Shown here piece by piece: positions 54,472 through 64,000 of a DNA stretch of 64,000 bases (the stretch's first letter is position 1; each line of letters starts with the position of its first letter). The DNA is taken from contig CP114481.1 in NCBI GenBank assembly GCA_027186245.1, forward strand, positions 34,317,501 to 34,381,500. Direction: 5' to 3'. Under the pieces are notes generated by a model. That model searched no databases. It saw nothing but the letters and a program-made list of their open reading frames with translations, and was not told where the DNA came from. Origin of the DNA: Coriaria nepalensis. Its lineage: Eukaryota; Streptophyta; Magnoliopsida; Cucurbitales; Coriariaceae. The position numbers and the translations under genes were made by a program.

Positions 54472-57400
54472 TCAAGTCAATATCCTATTTCAAAGCAAGT
54501 CGAACGAATTCAATTTTTTTGCACTACAAACACAAGTTCTGTGCATTACTTGCAAATGATCATTGCAAGGAAAATGCGCATTCGTTTAACCTTAAAATCA
54601 TTTCAATGAGTCATTTCAAGTCAATAACTTATTTCAAAGCAAGTCGAACGAATTCTATTTTTGCACTACAAACACAAGTTTTCTTCATAACTTGCAAATG
54701 ATCAATGCAAGGAAAGTGTGCATTCGTTTAACCTTAAAATCATTTCAATGAGTCATTTCAAGTCAATATCTTATTTCAAAGTAATTCGAACGAGCACTAT
54801 TTGTGCACAACAAATGCAAGTTTTGTGCATAACTTGCACATGATCAATGCAAGGAAACTGTGCATTCGTTTAACCTTAAAATCATTTCAATGTGTCTTTT
54901 CAAGTGAATAACTTATTTCAAAGCAAGTCGAACGAATTCTATTTTTGCACTACAAACAGAAGTTTTTTGCATAACTTGCAAATGATCAATGCAAGGAAAG
55001 TGTCCATTTGATTAACCTTTAAATCATTTCAATGAGTCATTTCAAGTCAATAACTTATTTCAAAGCAAGTCGAACGAATTCTATTTTTGCACTAAAAATG
55101 CAAGTTTTGGGCATAACTTGCAAATGATCAATGCAAGGAAAGTGTGCATTCGTTTAACCTTAAAATCATTTGATTGAGTCATTTCAAGTCAATAACTTTT
55201 TTCAAAGCAAGTCGAACGAATTCTATTTTTGCACTACAACCACAAGTTTTGTGCATAACTTGCAAATGATCAATGCAAGGAAAGTGTGCATTCGTTTAAC
55301 CGTTAAATCATTTCAGAGAATCATTACAAGTCAATAACTTATTTCAAAGGAAGTCGAACGAATTCTATTTTTGCACTACAAACACAAGTTTTGTGCATAA
55401 CTTGCAAATGATCAATGCAAGGAAACTGTGCATTCGTTTAACCTTAAAATCATTTCAATGTGTCTTTTCAAGTCAATAACTTATTTCAAAGCAAGTCGAA
55501 AGAATTCTATTTTTGCACTAAAAATGCAAGTTTTGGGCATAACTTGCAAATGATCAATGCAAGGAAAGTGTGCATTCGTTTAACCTTAAAATCATTTCAA
55601 TGAGTCATTGCAAGTTGATATCCTATTTCAAAGCAAGTCGAACAAATTCTATTTTTGCACTACAAACACAAGTTTTGTGCATAAATTGCAAATGATCAGT
55701 GCAAGGAATGTGTGCATTCGTTTAACATTAAAATCATTTCAATGAGTCATTTCAACTCAATATCTTCTTTCAAAGCAATTCGAACGAATTCTATTTTTGC
55801 ACTACAAACACAAGTTTTGTGCATAACTTGCAAATGATCAATGCAAGGAAAGTGTGCATTCGTTTAACCTTAAAATCATTTCAATGAGTCATTGCAAGTT
55901 GATATCTTATTTCAAAGCAAGTCGAACAAATTCTATTTTTGCACTACAAACACAAGTTTTGTGCACAAATTGCAAATGATCAATGCAAGGAAAGTGTGCA
56001 TTCGTTTAACCGTTAAATCATTTCAGAGAATCATTACAAGTCAATAACTTATTTCAAAGGAAGTCGAACGAATTCTATTTTTGCACTACAAACACAAGTT
56101 TTGTGCATAACTTGCAAATGATCAATGCAAGGAAAGTCTGCATTCGTTTAACCGTTAAATCATTTTAGAGAATCATTACAAGTCAATAACTTATTTCAAA
56201 GGAAGTCGAACGAATTCTATTTTTGCACTACAAACACAAGTTCTGTGCATAACTTGCAAATGATCAATGCAAGGAAAGTGTGCATTCGTTTAACCTTAAA
56301 ATCATTTCAATGAGTCATTGCAAGTTGATATCCTATTTCAAAGCAAGTCGAACAAATTCTATTTTTGCACTACAAACACAAGTTTTGTGCATAAATTGCA
56401 AATGATCAGTGCAAGGAATGTGTGCATTCGTTTAACATTAAAATCATTTCAATGAGTCATTTCAAGTCAATATCTTATTTCAAAGCAAGTCGAACCAATT
56501 CAATTTCTGCACTACAAACACAAGTTTTCTGCATAACTTGCAAATGATCAATGCAAGGAAAGTGTCCATTTGATTAACCTTTAAATCATTTCAATGAGTC
56601 ATTTCAAGTCAATAACTTATTTCAAAGCAAGTCGAACGAATTCTATTTTTGCACTAAAAATGCAAGTTTTGGGCATAACTTGCAAATGATCAATGCAAGG
56701 AAAGTGTGCATTCGTTTAACCTTAAAATCATTTGATTGAGTCATTTCAAGTCAATAACTTTTTTCAAAGCAAGTCGAACGAATTCCATTTTTGCACTACA
56801 ACCACAAGTTTTGTGCATAACTTGCAAATGATCAATGCAAGGAAAGTGTGCATTCGTTTAACCTTAAAATAATTTCAATGAGTCATTTCAAGTCAATATC
56901 TTATTTCAAAGCAAGTCGAACGAATTCAATTTTTGCACTACAAACACAAGTTCTGTGCATAACTTGCAAATGATCATTGCAAGGAAAGTGTGCATTCGTT
57001 TAACCTTAAAATCATTTCAATGAGTCATTTCAAGTCAATAACTTATTTCAAAGCAAGTCGAACGAATTCTATTTCTGCACTACAAACACAAGTTTTTTGC
57101 ATAACTTGCAGATGATCAATGCAAGGAAAGTGTGCATTAGTTTAACCTTTAAATCATTTCAATGAGTCATTTCAAGTCAATATCTTATTTCAAAGTAATT
57201 CGAACGAGCACTATTTTTTCACTACAAATGCAAGTTTTGTGCATAACTTGCAAATGATCAATGCAAGGAAAGTGTGCATTCGTTTAACCTTAAAATAATT
57301 TCAATGAGTCATTTCAAGTCAATATCTTATTTCAAAGCAGGGCGAACGAATTCAATTTTTGCACTACAAACACAAGTTCTGTGCATAACTTGCAAATGAT

Positions 57401-58023
57401 CAATGCAAGGAAAGTGTGCATTCGTTTAACCTTAAAATCATTTCAATGAGTCATTTCAAGTCAATATCCTATTTCAAAGTAATTCGAACGAAAACTATTT
57501 TTTCACTACAAATGCAAGTTTTGTGCATAACTTGCACATGATCAATGCAAGGAAACTGTGCATTCGTTTAACCTTAAAATCATTTCAATGTGTCTTTTCA
57601 AGTCAATAACTTATTTCAGAGCAAGTCGAAAAAATGCTACTTTTGCACTACAAATGCAAGTTTTGGGCATAACTTGCAAATGATCAATGCAAGGAAAGTG
57701 TGCATTCGTTTAACCTTAAAATCATTTCAATGAGTCATTTCAAGTCAATAAAGTATTTCAAAGCAAGTCGAACGAATTCTATTTTTGCACTACAACCACA
57801 AGTTTTGTGCATAACTTGCAAATGATCAATGCAAGGAAAGTGTGCATTCGGTTAACCTTTAAATCATTTCAGAGAGTTATTCCAAGTCAATAACTTATTT
57901 CAAAGCAAGTCGAACGAATTCTATTTTTGTACTACAGACAGAAGTTTTGTGCATAACTTGCAAATGATCAATGCAAGGAAAGTGTGCATTCGTTTAACCT
58001 GAAAATCATATCAATGAGTCGTT
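54472..58023. repeat. Domain B unit 10, rearranged 25-mer (3552 bp)
   Basis: The first eight monomers keep the standard order. From about 55600 the series is scrambled: repeated gaacaaattc and ccgttaaatc monomers, a gtctgcattc monomer, a second cactaaaaatgc/gattgag series (56640 on) and a cagggcgaac monomer (57338). Changes private to the unit are more frequent here than in units 2-7 (gaaccaattc, cttctttc, catttta, gaacgaaaac, agagcaagtc). The order recovers near 57460 and reaches the last anchor. Confidence 0.8.
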
Positions 58024-58593
58024 TCAAGTCAATATCCTATTTCAAAGCAAGTCGAACGAATTCAATTTTTTTGCACTACAAACACAAGTTCTGTGCATTA
58101 CTTGCAAATGATCATTGCAAGGAAAATGTGCATTCGTTTAACCTTAAAATCATTTCAATGAGTCATTTCAAGTCAATAACTTATTTCAAAGCAAGTCGAA
58201 CGAATTCTATTTTTGCACTACAAACACAAGTTTTGTTCATAACTTGCAAATGATCAATGCAAGGAAAGTGTGCATTCGTTTAACCTTAAAATCATTTCAA
58301 TGAGTCATTTCAAGTCAATATCTTATTTCAAAGTAATTCGAACGAGCACTATTTGTGCACAACAAATGCAAGTTTTGTGCATAACTTGCACATGATCAAT
58401 GCAAGGAAACTGTGCATTCGTTTAACCTGAAAATCATTTCAATGTGTCTTTTCAAGTCATCAACTTATTTCAAAGCAAGTCGAACGAATTCTATTTTTGC
58501 ACTACAAACAGAAGTTTTTTGCATAACTTGCAAATGATCAATGCAAGGAAAGTGTCCATTTGAATAACCTTTAAATCATTTCAATGAGTCATT
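58024..58593. repeat. Domain B unit 11, truncated at the B/C transition
   Basis: Four monomers remain: the T7 anchor (with gaaaatgtgc instead of gaaaatgcgc), ttgttcataac, gtaattcgaacgagcac, and an acagaagtttttt/gtccatttgaat monomer with gtcatcaac. After that, domain-C subtypes take over. The last two are included in the 3691-bp-offset duplication. Confidence 0.8.
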
Positions 58594-60309
58594 TCAAGTC
58601 AATAACTTATTTCAAAGCAAGTCGAACGAATTCTATTTTTGCACTACAAACAGAAGTTTTGTGCATAACTTGCAAATGATCAATGCAAGGAAAGTGTGCG
58701 ATCGTTTAACCTTTAAATCATTTCAATGAGTCATTTCAAGTCAATAACTTATTTCAAAGCAAGTGGAACGAATTCTATTTTTGCACTACAAACAGAAGTT
58801 TTTTTGCATAACTTGCAAATGATCAATGCATGGAAAGTGTGCATTCGTTTACCTTTAAATCATTTCAATGAGTCATTTCAAGTCAATAACTTATTTCAAA
58901 GCAAGTCGAACGAATTCTATTTTTGCACTACAAACAGAAGTTTGGTGCTTAACTTGCAAATGATCAATGCAAGGAAAGTGTGCATTCGTTTAACCTTTAA
59001 ATCATTTCATAGAGTCATTACAAGTCAATAACTTATTTCAAAGCAAGTCGAACGAATTCTATTTTTGCACTACAAACACAAGTTTTGAGCATAACTTGCA
59101 AATGATCAATGCAAGGAAAGTGTGCATTCGTTTAACCTTAAAATCATTTCAATGAGTCATTTCAAGTCAATAACTTATTTCAAAGCAAGTCTAACGAATT
59201 CTATTTTTGCACTACAAACAGAAGTTTTTTGCATAACTTGCAAATGATCAACGCAAGGAAAGTGTGCATTCGTTTAACCTTTAAATGATTTCAATGAGTC
59301 ATTACAAGTCAATAACTTATTTCAAAGCAAGTCGAACGAATTCTATTTTTGCACTACAAACAGAAGTTTTTTGCATAACTTGCAGATGATCAATGCAAGG
59401 AAAGTGTGCATTAGTTTAACCTTAAAATCATTTCAATGAGTCATTTCAAGTCAATAACTTATTTCAAAGCAAGTCGAACGAATTCAATTTTTGCACTACA
59501 AACACAATTTTTGTGCATAACTTGCAAATGATCAATGCAAGGAAAGTGTGCATTCGTTTAACCTTAAAATCATTCCAATGAGTCATTTCAAGTCAATATC
59601 TTATTTCAAAGCAAGTCGAACGAATTCAATTTTTGCACTACAAACACAAGTTTTGTGCATAACTTGCAAATGATCAATGCAAGGCAAGTGTGCGATCGTT
59701 TAACCTTTAAATCATTTCAATGAGTCATTTCAAGTCAATAACTTATTTCAAAGCAAGTGGAACGAATTCTATTTTTGCACTACAAACAGAAGTTTTTTTG
59801 CATAACTTGCAAATGATCAATGCATAGAAAGTGTGCATTCGTTTACCTTTAAATCATTTCAATGAGTCATTTCAAGTCAATAACTTATTTCAAAGCAAGT
59901 CGAACGAATTCTATTTTTGCACTACAAACAGAAGTTTGGTGCTTAACTTGCAAATGATCAATGCAAGGAAAGTGTGCATTCGTTTAACCTTTAAATCATT
60001 TCATAGAGTCATTACAAGTCAATAACTTATTTCAAAGCAAGTCGAACGAATTCTATTTTTGCACTACAAACACAAGTTTTGAGCATAACTTGCAAATGAT
60101 CAATGCAAGGAAAGTGTGCATTCGTTTAACCTTAAAATCGTTTCAATGAGTCATTTCAACTCAATAACTTATTTCAAAGCAAGTCTAACGAATTCTATTT
60201 TTGCACTACAAACAAAAGTTTTTTGCATAACATGCAAATGATCAACGCAAGGAAAGTGTGCATTCGTTTAACCTTTAAATGATTTCAATGAGTCATTACA
60301 AGTCAATAA
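58303..60309. repeat. Segmental duplication, left copy (partner 61994-64000)
   Basis: This segment and 61994-64000 align at a constant offset of 3691 bp (26 monomers), without indels at any point I checked. They share rare changes such as gtcatcaac, gtgtccatttgaat, gtgcgatcg, tgcatagaaag and aaatcgtttc. The left edge lies near 58303, where gagtcatt faces gtgtcatt and upstream monomers differ. The segment spans the B/C transition. Confidence 0.9.
58736..59729. repeat. Domain C 7-mer (994 bp), first copy
   Basis: Order: gtggaacg/T7; gtttggtgctt; gagcataac; gtctaacg; gcagatgatc with cattagttt; cacaatttttgtg; aatatctt with a caaggcaag/gtgcgatcg end. The gtgcgatcg junction occurs just before (58700) and 994 bp later (59694). 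The longest open frame of the window (58726-59031, about 101 codons) lies here and is only translated satellite. Confidence 0.86.
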
Positions 60310-60655
60310 CTTATTTCAAAGCAAGTCGAACGAATTCTATTTTTGCACTACAAACAGAAGTTTTTTGCATAACTTGCAGATGATCAATGCAAGGAAAGTG
60401 TGCATTAGTTTAACCTTTAAATCATTTCAATGAGTCATTTCAAGTCAATAACTTATTTCAAAGCAAGTCGAACGAATTCAATTTTTGAACTACAAACACA
60501 ATTTTTGTGCATAACTTGCAAATGATCAATGCAAGGAAAGTGTGCATTCGTTTAACCTTAAAATCATTTCAATGAGTCATTTCAAGTCAATATCTTATTT
60601 CAAAGCAAGTCGAACGAATTCAATTTTTGCACTACAAACACAAGTTTTGTGCATA
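59730..60655. repeat. Domain C 7-mer, second copy
   Basis: It repeats the previous seven subtypes in order. A few changes occur: tgcatagaaag instead of tgcatggaaag, aaatcgtttc near 60135, ctcaataac (60168), acaaaag and acatgc in the gtctaacg monomer. Agreement ends in the seventh monomer near 60656, where acatccaaatgatcattgc replaces cttgcaaatgatcaatgc. Confidence 0.85.
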
Positions 60656-60865
60656 ACATCCAAATGATCATTGCAAGGAAAGTGTGCATTCGTTTAACCT
60701 TGAAATCATTTCAATGAGTCATTTCAAGTTAATAACTTATTTCAAAGCAAGTCGAACGAATTCAATTTTTGCTCTACAAACACAAGTTTTGTGCATAACT
60801 TGCAAATGATCAATGAAAGGAAGGTGTGCATTCGTTTAACCTTAAAATCATTTCAATGAGTCATT

Positions 60866-61433
60866 TCAAGTCAATAACTAATTTCAAAGCAAGTCGAACG
60901 AATTCAATTTTTGCACTACGAACACAAGTTTTGTGCATAACTTGCAAGTGATCAATGCAAGGAAGGTGTGCATTCATTTAACCTTAAAATCATTTCAATG
61001 TGTCGTGTCAAGTCGATATCTTATTTCAAAGCAAGTCGAACGAATTCTATTTTTGCACTACAAACAGAAGTTTTTTGCATAACTTGCAAATGATCAACGC
61101 AAGGAAAGTGTGCATTCGTTTAACCTTTAAATGATTTCAATGAGTCATTTCAAGTCAATAACTAATTTCAAAGCAAGTCGAACGAATTCAATTTTTGCAC
61201 TACAAACACAAGTTTTGTGCATAACTTGCAAGTGATCAATGCAAGGAAAGTTTGCATTCATTTAACCTTAAAATCATTTCAATGTGTCGTTTCAAGTCGA
61301 TATCTTATTTCAAAGCAAGTCGAACGAATTCTATTTTTGCACTACAAACACAAGTTTTGTGCATAACTTGCAAATGATCAGTGCAAGGAAAGTGTGCATT
61401 CGTTTAACCTTAAAATCATTTCAATGAGTCATT
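60866..61433. repeat. Dimeric repeat (284 bp) in the heterogeneous part of domain C
   Basis: Two monomers repeat in tandem. An aactaatttc/caagtgatc/cattcattt monomer with a gtgtcgt end is followed by a tcgatatctt monomer. Copies begin at 60866 and 61150. The second halves differ (acagaagtttttt/atcaacgc against acacaagttttgtg/atcagtgc), so the copies are older than most duplications here. Confidence 0.7.
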
Positions 61434-61993
61434 TCAAGTCAATATCTTATTTGAAAGTAATTTGAACGATCTCTATTTTTGCACTTCAAATGCAAGTTTT
61501 GTGCATAACTTGCACATGATCAATGCAAGGAAACTGTGCATTCGTTTAACCTTAAAATCATTTCAATGAGTCACTTCAAGTCAATAACTTATTTCAAAGC
61601 AAGTCGAACGAATTCTATTTTTGCACTACACACAGAAGTTTTGTGCATAACTTGCAAATGATCAATGCAAGGAAAGTATGCATTCGTTTAACCTTAAAAT
61701 CATTTCAATGAGTCATTGCAAATCAATAACTTATTTCAAAGCAAGTCGAACGAATTCAATTTTTATACTACAAACACAAGTTTTGTGCATAACTTCCAAA
61801 TGATCATTGCAAGGAAAGCGTGCATTCGTTAACCTTAAAATCATTTCAATGAGTCATTTCAAGTCAATAACTTATTTCAAAGCAAGTCGAACAAATTCTA
61901 TTTTTGCACTACAAACACAAGTTTTGGGAAAAACTTGCAAGTGATCAATGCAAGGGAAGTGTGCATTCATTTAACCTTAAAATCATTTCAATG

Positions 61994-64000
61994 TGTCATT
62001 TCAAGTCAATATCTTATTTCAAAGTAATTCGAACGAGCACTATTTGTGCACAACAAATGCAAGTTTTGTGCATAACTTGCACATGATCAATGCAAGGAAA
62101 CTGTGCATTCGTTTAACCTGAAAATCATTTCAATGTGTCTTTTCAAGTCATCAACTTATTTCAAAGCAAGTCGAACGAATTCTATTTTTGCACTACAAAC
62201 AGAAGTTTTTTGCATAACTTGCAAATGATCAATGCAAGGAAAGTGTCCATTTGAATAACCTTTAAATCATTTCAATGAGTCATTTCAAGTCAATAACTTA
62301 TTTCAAAGCAAGTCGAACGAATTCTATTTTTGCACTACAAACAGAAGTTTTGTGCATAACTTGCAAATGATCAATGCAAGGAAAGTGTGCGATCGTTTAA
62401 CCTTTAAATCATTTCAATGAGTCATTTCAAGTCAATAACTTATTTCAAAGCAAGTGGAACGAATTCTATTTTTGCACTACAAACAGAAGTTTTTTTGCAT
62501 AACTTGCAAATGATCAATGCATGGAAAGTGTGCATTCGTTTACCTTTAAATCATTTCAATGAGTCATTTCAAGTCAATAACTTATTTCAAAGCAAGTCGA
62601 ACGAATTCTATTTTTGCACTACAAACAGAAGTTTGGTGCTTAACTTGCAAATGATCAATGCAAGGAAAGTGTGCATTCGTTTAACCTTTAAATCATTTCA
62701 TAGAGTCATTACAAGTCAATAACTTATTTCAAAGCAAGTCGAACGAATTCTATTTTTGCACTACAAACACAAGTTTTGAGCATAACTTGCAAATGATCAA
62801 TGCAAGGAAAGTGTGCATTCGTTTAACCTTAAAATCATTTCAATGAGTCATTTCAAGTCAATAACTTATTTCAAAGCAAGTCTAACGAATTCTATTTTTG
62901 CACTACAAACAGAAGTTTTTTGCATAACTTGCAAATGATCAACGCAAGGAAAGTGTGCATTCGTTTAACCTTTAAATGATTTCAATGAGTCATTACAAGT
63001 CAATAACTTATTTCAAAGCAAGTCGAACGAATTCTATTTTTGCACTACAAACAGAAGTTTTTTGCATAACTTGCAGATGATCAATGCAAGGAAAGTGTGC
63101 ATTAGTTTAACCTTAAAATCATTTCAATGAGTCATTTCAAGTCAATAACTTATTTCAAAGCAAGTCGAACGAATTCAATTTTTGCACTACAAACACAATT
63201 TTTGTGCATAACTTGCAAATGATCAATGCAAGGAAAGTGTGCATTCGTTTAACCTTAAAATCATTCCAATGAGTCATTTCAAGTCAATATCTTATTTCAA
63301 AGCAAGTCGAACGAATTCAATTTTTGCACTACAAACACAAGTTTTGTGCATAACTTGCAAATGATCAATGCAAGGCAAGTGTGCGATCGTTTAACCTTTA
63401 AATCATTTCAATGAGTCATTTCAAGTCAATAACTTATTTCAAAGCAAGTGGAACGAATTCTATTTTTGCACTACAAACAGAAGTTTTTTTGCATAACTTG
63501 CAAATGATCAATGCATAGAAAGTGTGCATTCGTTTACCTTTAAATCATTTCAATGAGTCATTTCAAGTCAATAACTTATTTCAAAGCAAGTCGAACGAAT
63601 TCTATTTTTGCACTACAAACAGAAGTTTGGTGCTTAACTTGCAAATGATCAATGCAAGGAAAGTGTGCATTCGTTTAACCTTTAAATCATTTCATAGAGT
63701 CATTACAAGTCAATAACTTATTTCAAAGCAAGTCGAACGAATTCTATTTTTGCACTACAAACACAAGTTTTGAGCATAACTTGCAAATGATCAATGCAAG
63801 GAAAGTGTGCATTCGTTTAACCTTAAAATCGTTTCAATGAGTCATTTCAACTCAATAACTTATTTCAAAGCAAGTCTAACGAATTCTATTTTTGCACTAC
63901 AAACAAAAGTTTTTTGCATAACATGCAAATGATCAACGCAAGGAAAGTGTGCATTCGTTTAACCTTTAAATGATTTCAATGAGTCATTACAAGTCAATAA
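61994..64000. repeat. Segmental duplication, right copy, cut by the window end
   Basis: This is the right partner of 58303-60309. It reaches base 64000 without diverging, so the true duplication is longer than seen. It contains a fresh copy of the gtaattcgaacgagcac monomer and the beginning of domain C, followed by 7-mers starting at 62427 and 63421. Confidence 0.9.

Larger units (their letters stand above)
25913..58593. repeat. Domain B of the array: 19-mer-derived higher-order repeats
   Basis: Domain B is defined by new subtypes: gtaattcgaacgagcac monomers with caaatgcaag and gcacatgatc; cactaaaaatgcaag/gggcat monomers; ccgttaaatc monomers with cagagaatcattac; aaaggaagtcg monomers; cattgcaagttgatatc/gaacaaattc monomers with cataaattgc; gaaaaaatt monomers; and a 144-bp monomer with T7. 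They recur in fixed order. The first two monomers (25913-26196) are a partial unit leading to the first anchor at 26197. Confidence 0.92.
1..64000. repeat. Satellite DNA array, ~142-bp monomer, about 450 tandem copies
   Basis: The whole window is one head-to-tail array. In a phase starting at tcaagtcaataacttatttc, the commonest monomer is 142 bp, with 25 C and 20 G (about 32% G+C). Landmarks by monomer position: gtcgaacgaattc at 28-40 (two CpGs and an EcoRI site), a T5 tract at 43-47, cacaagttttgtg at 58-70, cttgca...tgcaag at 76-96 around a BclI site, gtgtgcattcg at 101-111, ttaaaatcatttcaatg near 119-134. Single-base differences and 1-2 bp indels distinguish subtypes. All copies have the same orientation. 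No stretch over 300 bases contains anything but this repeat. Such arrays typify centromeric or pericentromeric heterochromatin; that location is inferred. Confidence 0.98.
58594..64000. repeat. Domain C of the array: 7-monomer higher-order repeats
   Basis: This domain has mostly acagaag monomers with private signatures: gtgcgatcg, gtggaacg with a T7 after acagaag, gtttggtgctt, cagttttgagcataac, gtctaacg, atcaacgc with cctttaaatgatt, gcagatgatc and cacaatttttgtg. Many monomers end catagagtcattacaag or gagtcattacaag. The central part (60656-61993) is more heterogeneous and has no long repeat period. Confidence 0.86.

Noticed and set aside
61427..61568. A strongly changed monomer (gtaatttgaacgatctc, cacttcaaatgcaag) as a possible functional element.
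   Set aside because: It is a degenerate copy of the gtaattcgaacgagcac subtype, with the same gcacatgatc and aaactgtgc features. Nothing beyond divergence is visible.
1..64000. CRISPR-like regular repeats.
   Set aside because: There are no unique spacers between repeats. The whole 142-bp unit repeats, and no cas-like gene is present.
1..64000. CENP-B box resemblance in ttcgtttaacctt (monomer positions 108-120).
   Set aside because: TTCG and the single A fit the first part of the box, but the CGGG part is replaced by TTAA. The match is too weak in such AT-rich DNA.
1..64000. Transposon remnants, LTRs, tRNA or rRNA genes.
   Set aside because: No sequence departs from the monomer for long enough, and no tRNA-like arms, terminal repeats or reverse-transcriptase-like frames are visible.
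1..64000. Inverted monomer blocks, as often seen at the edges of centromeric arrays.
   Set aside because: Landmarks such as gtgcattcg and aacttgcaaatg always read on the plus strand throughout the window.
1..64000. Telomeric repeats at either end.
   Set aside because: Neither end shows short TTAGG-, TCAGG- or TTTAGGG-type repeats; both are ordinary monomers.

Overview
The window is one uninterrupted satellite-DNA array. A monomer of about 142 bp (range about 141-144) repeats head to tail roughly 450 times, always in the same orientation, from base 1 to base 64000. I see no gene, RNA gene, transposon, unique spacer or inversion. The consensus monomer is about 68% A+T, begins (arbitrary phase) tcaagtcaataacttatttc, and carries an EcoRI site (gaattc), a BclI site (tgatca) and three CpGs. 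This is eukaryotic heterochromatin, most likely centromeric or pericentromeric. From memory, the 142-bp length and EcoRI periodicity resemble the major satellite of the mealworm beetle Tenebrio molitor; I cannot compare sequences here, so the species is a hypothesis.

The information lies in the higher-order repeat (HOR) structure. Monomers fall into recognisable subtypes that recur in fixed order, giving three domains. Domain A (1-25912) is organised around a cassette that begins with a 'tttctg...gggcat' monomer and recurs at 1, 4393, 5808, 10764, 12179, 17135 and 21667. Spacings are 4392, 1415, 4956, 1415, 4956 and 4532 bp, about 31, 10, 35, 10, 35 and 32 monomers. Nested inside are a 7-monomer (992 bp) tandem duplication and two different 4-monomer duplications (565 and 567 bp).

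Domain B (25913-58593) uses another set of subtypes, including monomers with gtaattcgaacgagcac. Its anchor is a 144-bp monomer with a T7 tract at 26197, 28329, 31029, 33729, 35151, 37851, 39983, 42115, 47372, 54472 and 58024. The units contain 15, 19, 19, 10, 19, 15, 15, 37, 50 and 25 monomers. The 19-mer (2700 bp) looks like the parental form; the others are explained by deletions or duplications, several marked by hybrid monomers at the crossover point.

Domain C (58594-64000) has a 7-monomer unit of 994 bp in tandem and a roughly 2-kb block repeated at an offset of 3691 bp, the second copy running off the end of the window.

No open frame looks like a protein gene. All short frames (up to about 100 codons) are translations of the monomer itself and recur because the DNA recurs. 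Monomer length is 1 modulo 3, so a read frame passes through all three monomer frames and soon meets a stop. There is no gene cooperation to describe; what the window records is the history of unequal crossover and amplification.
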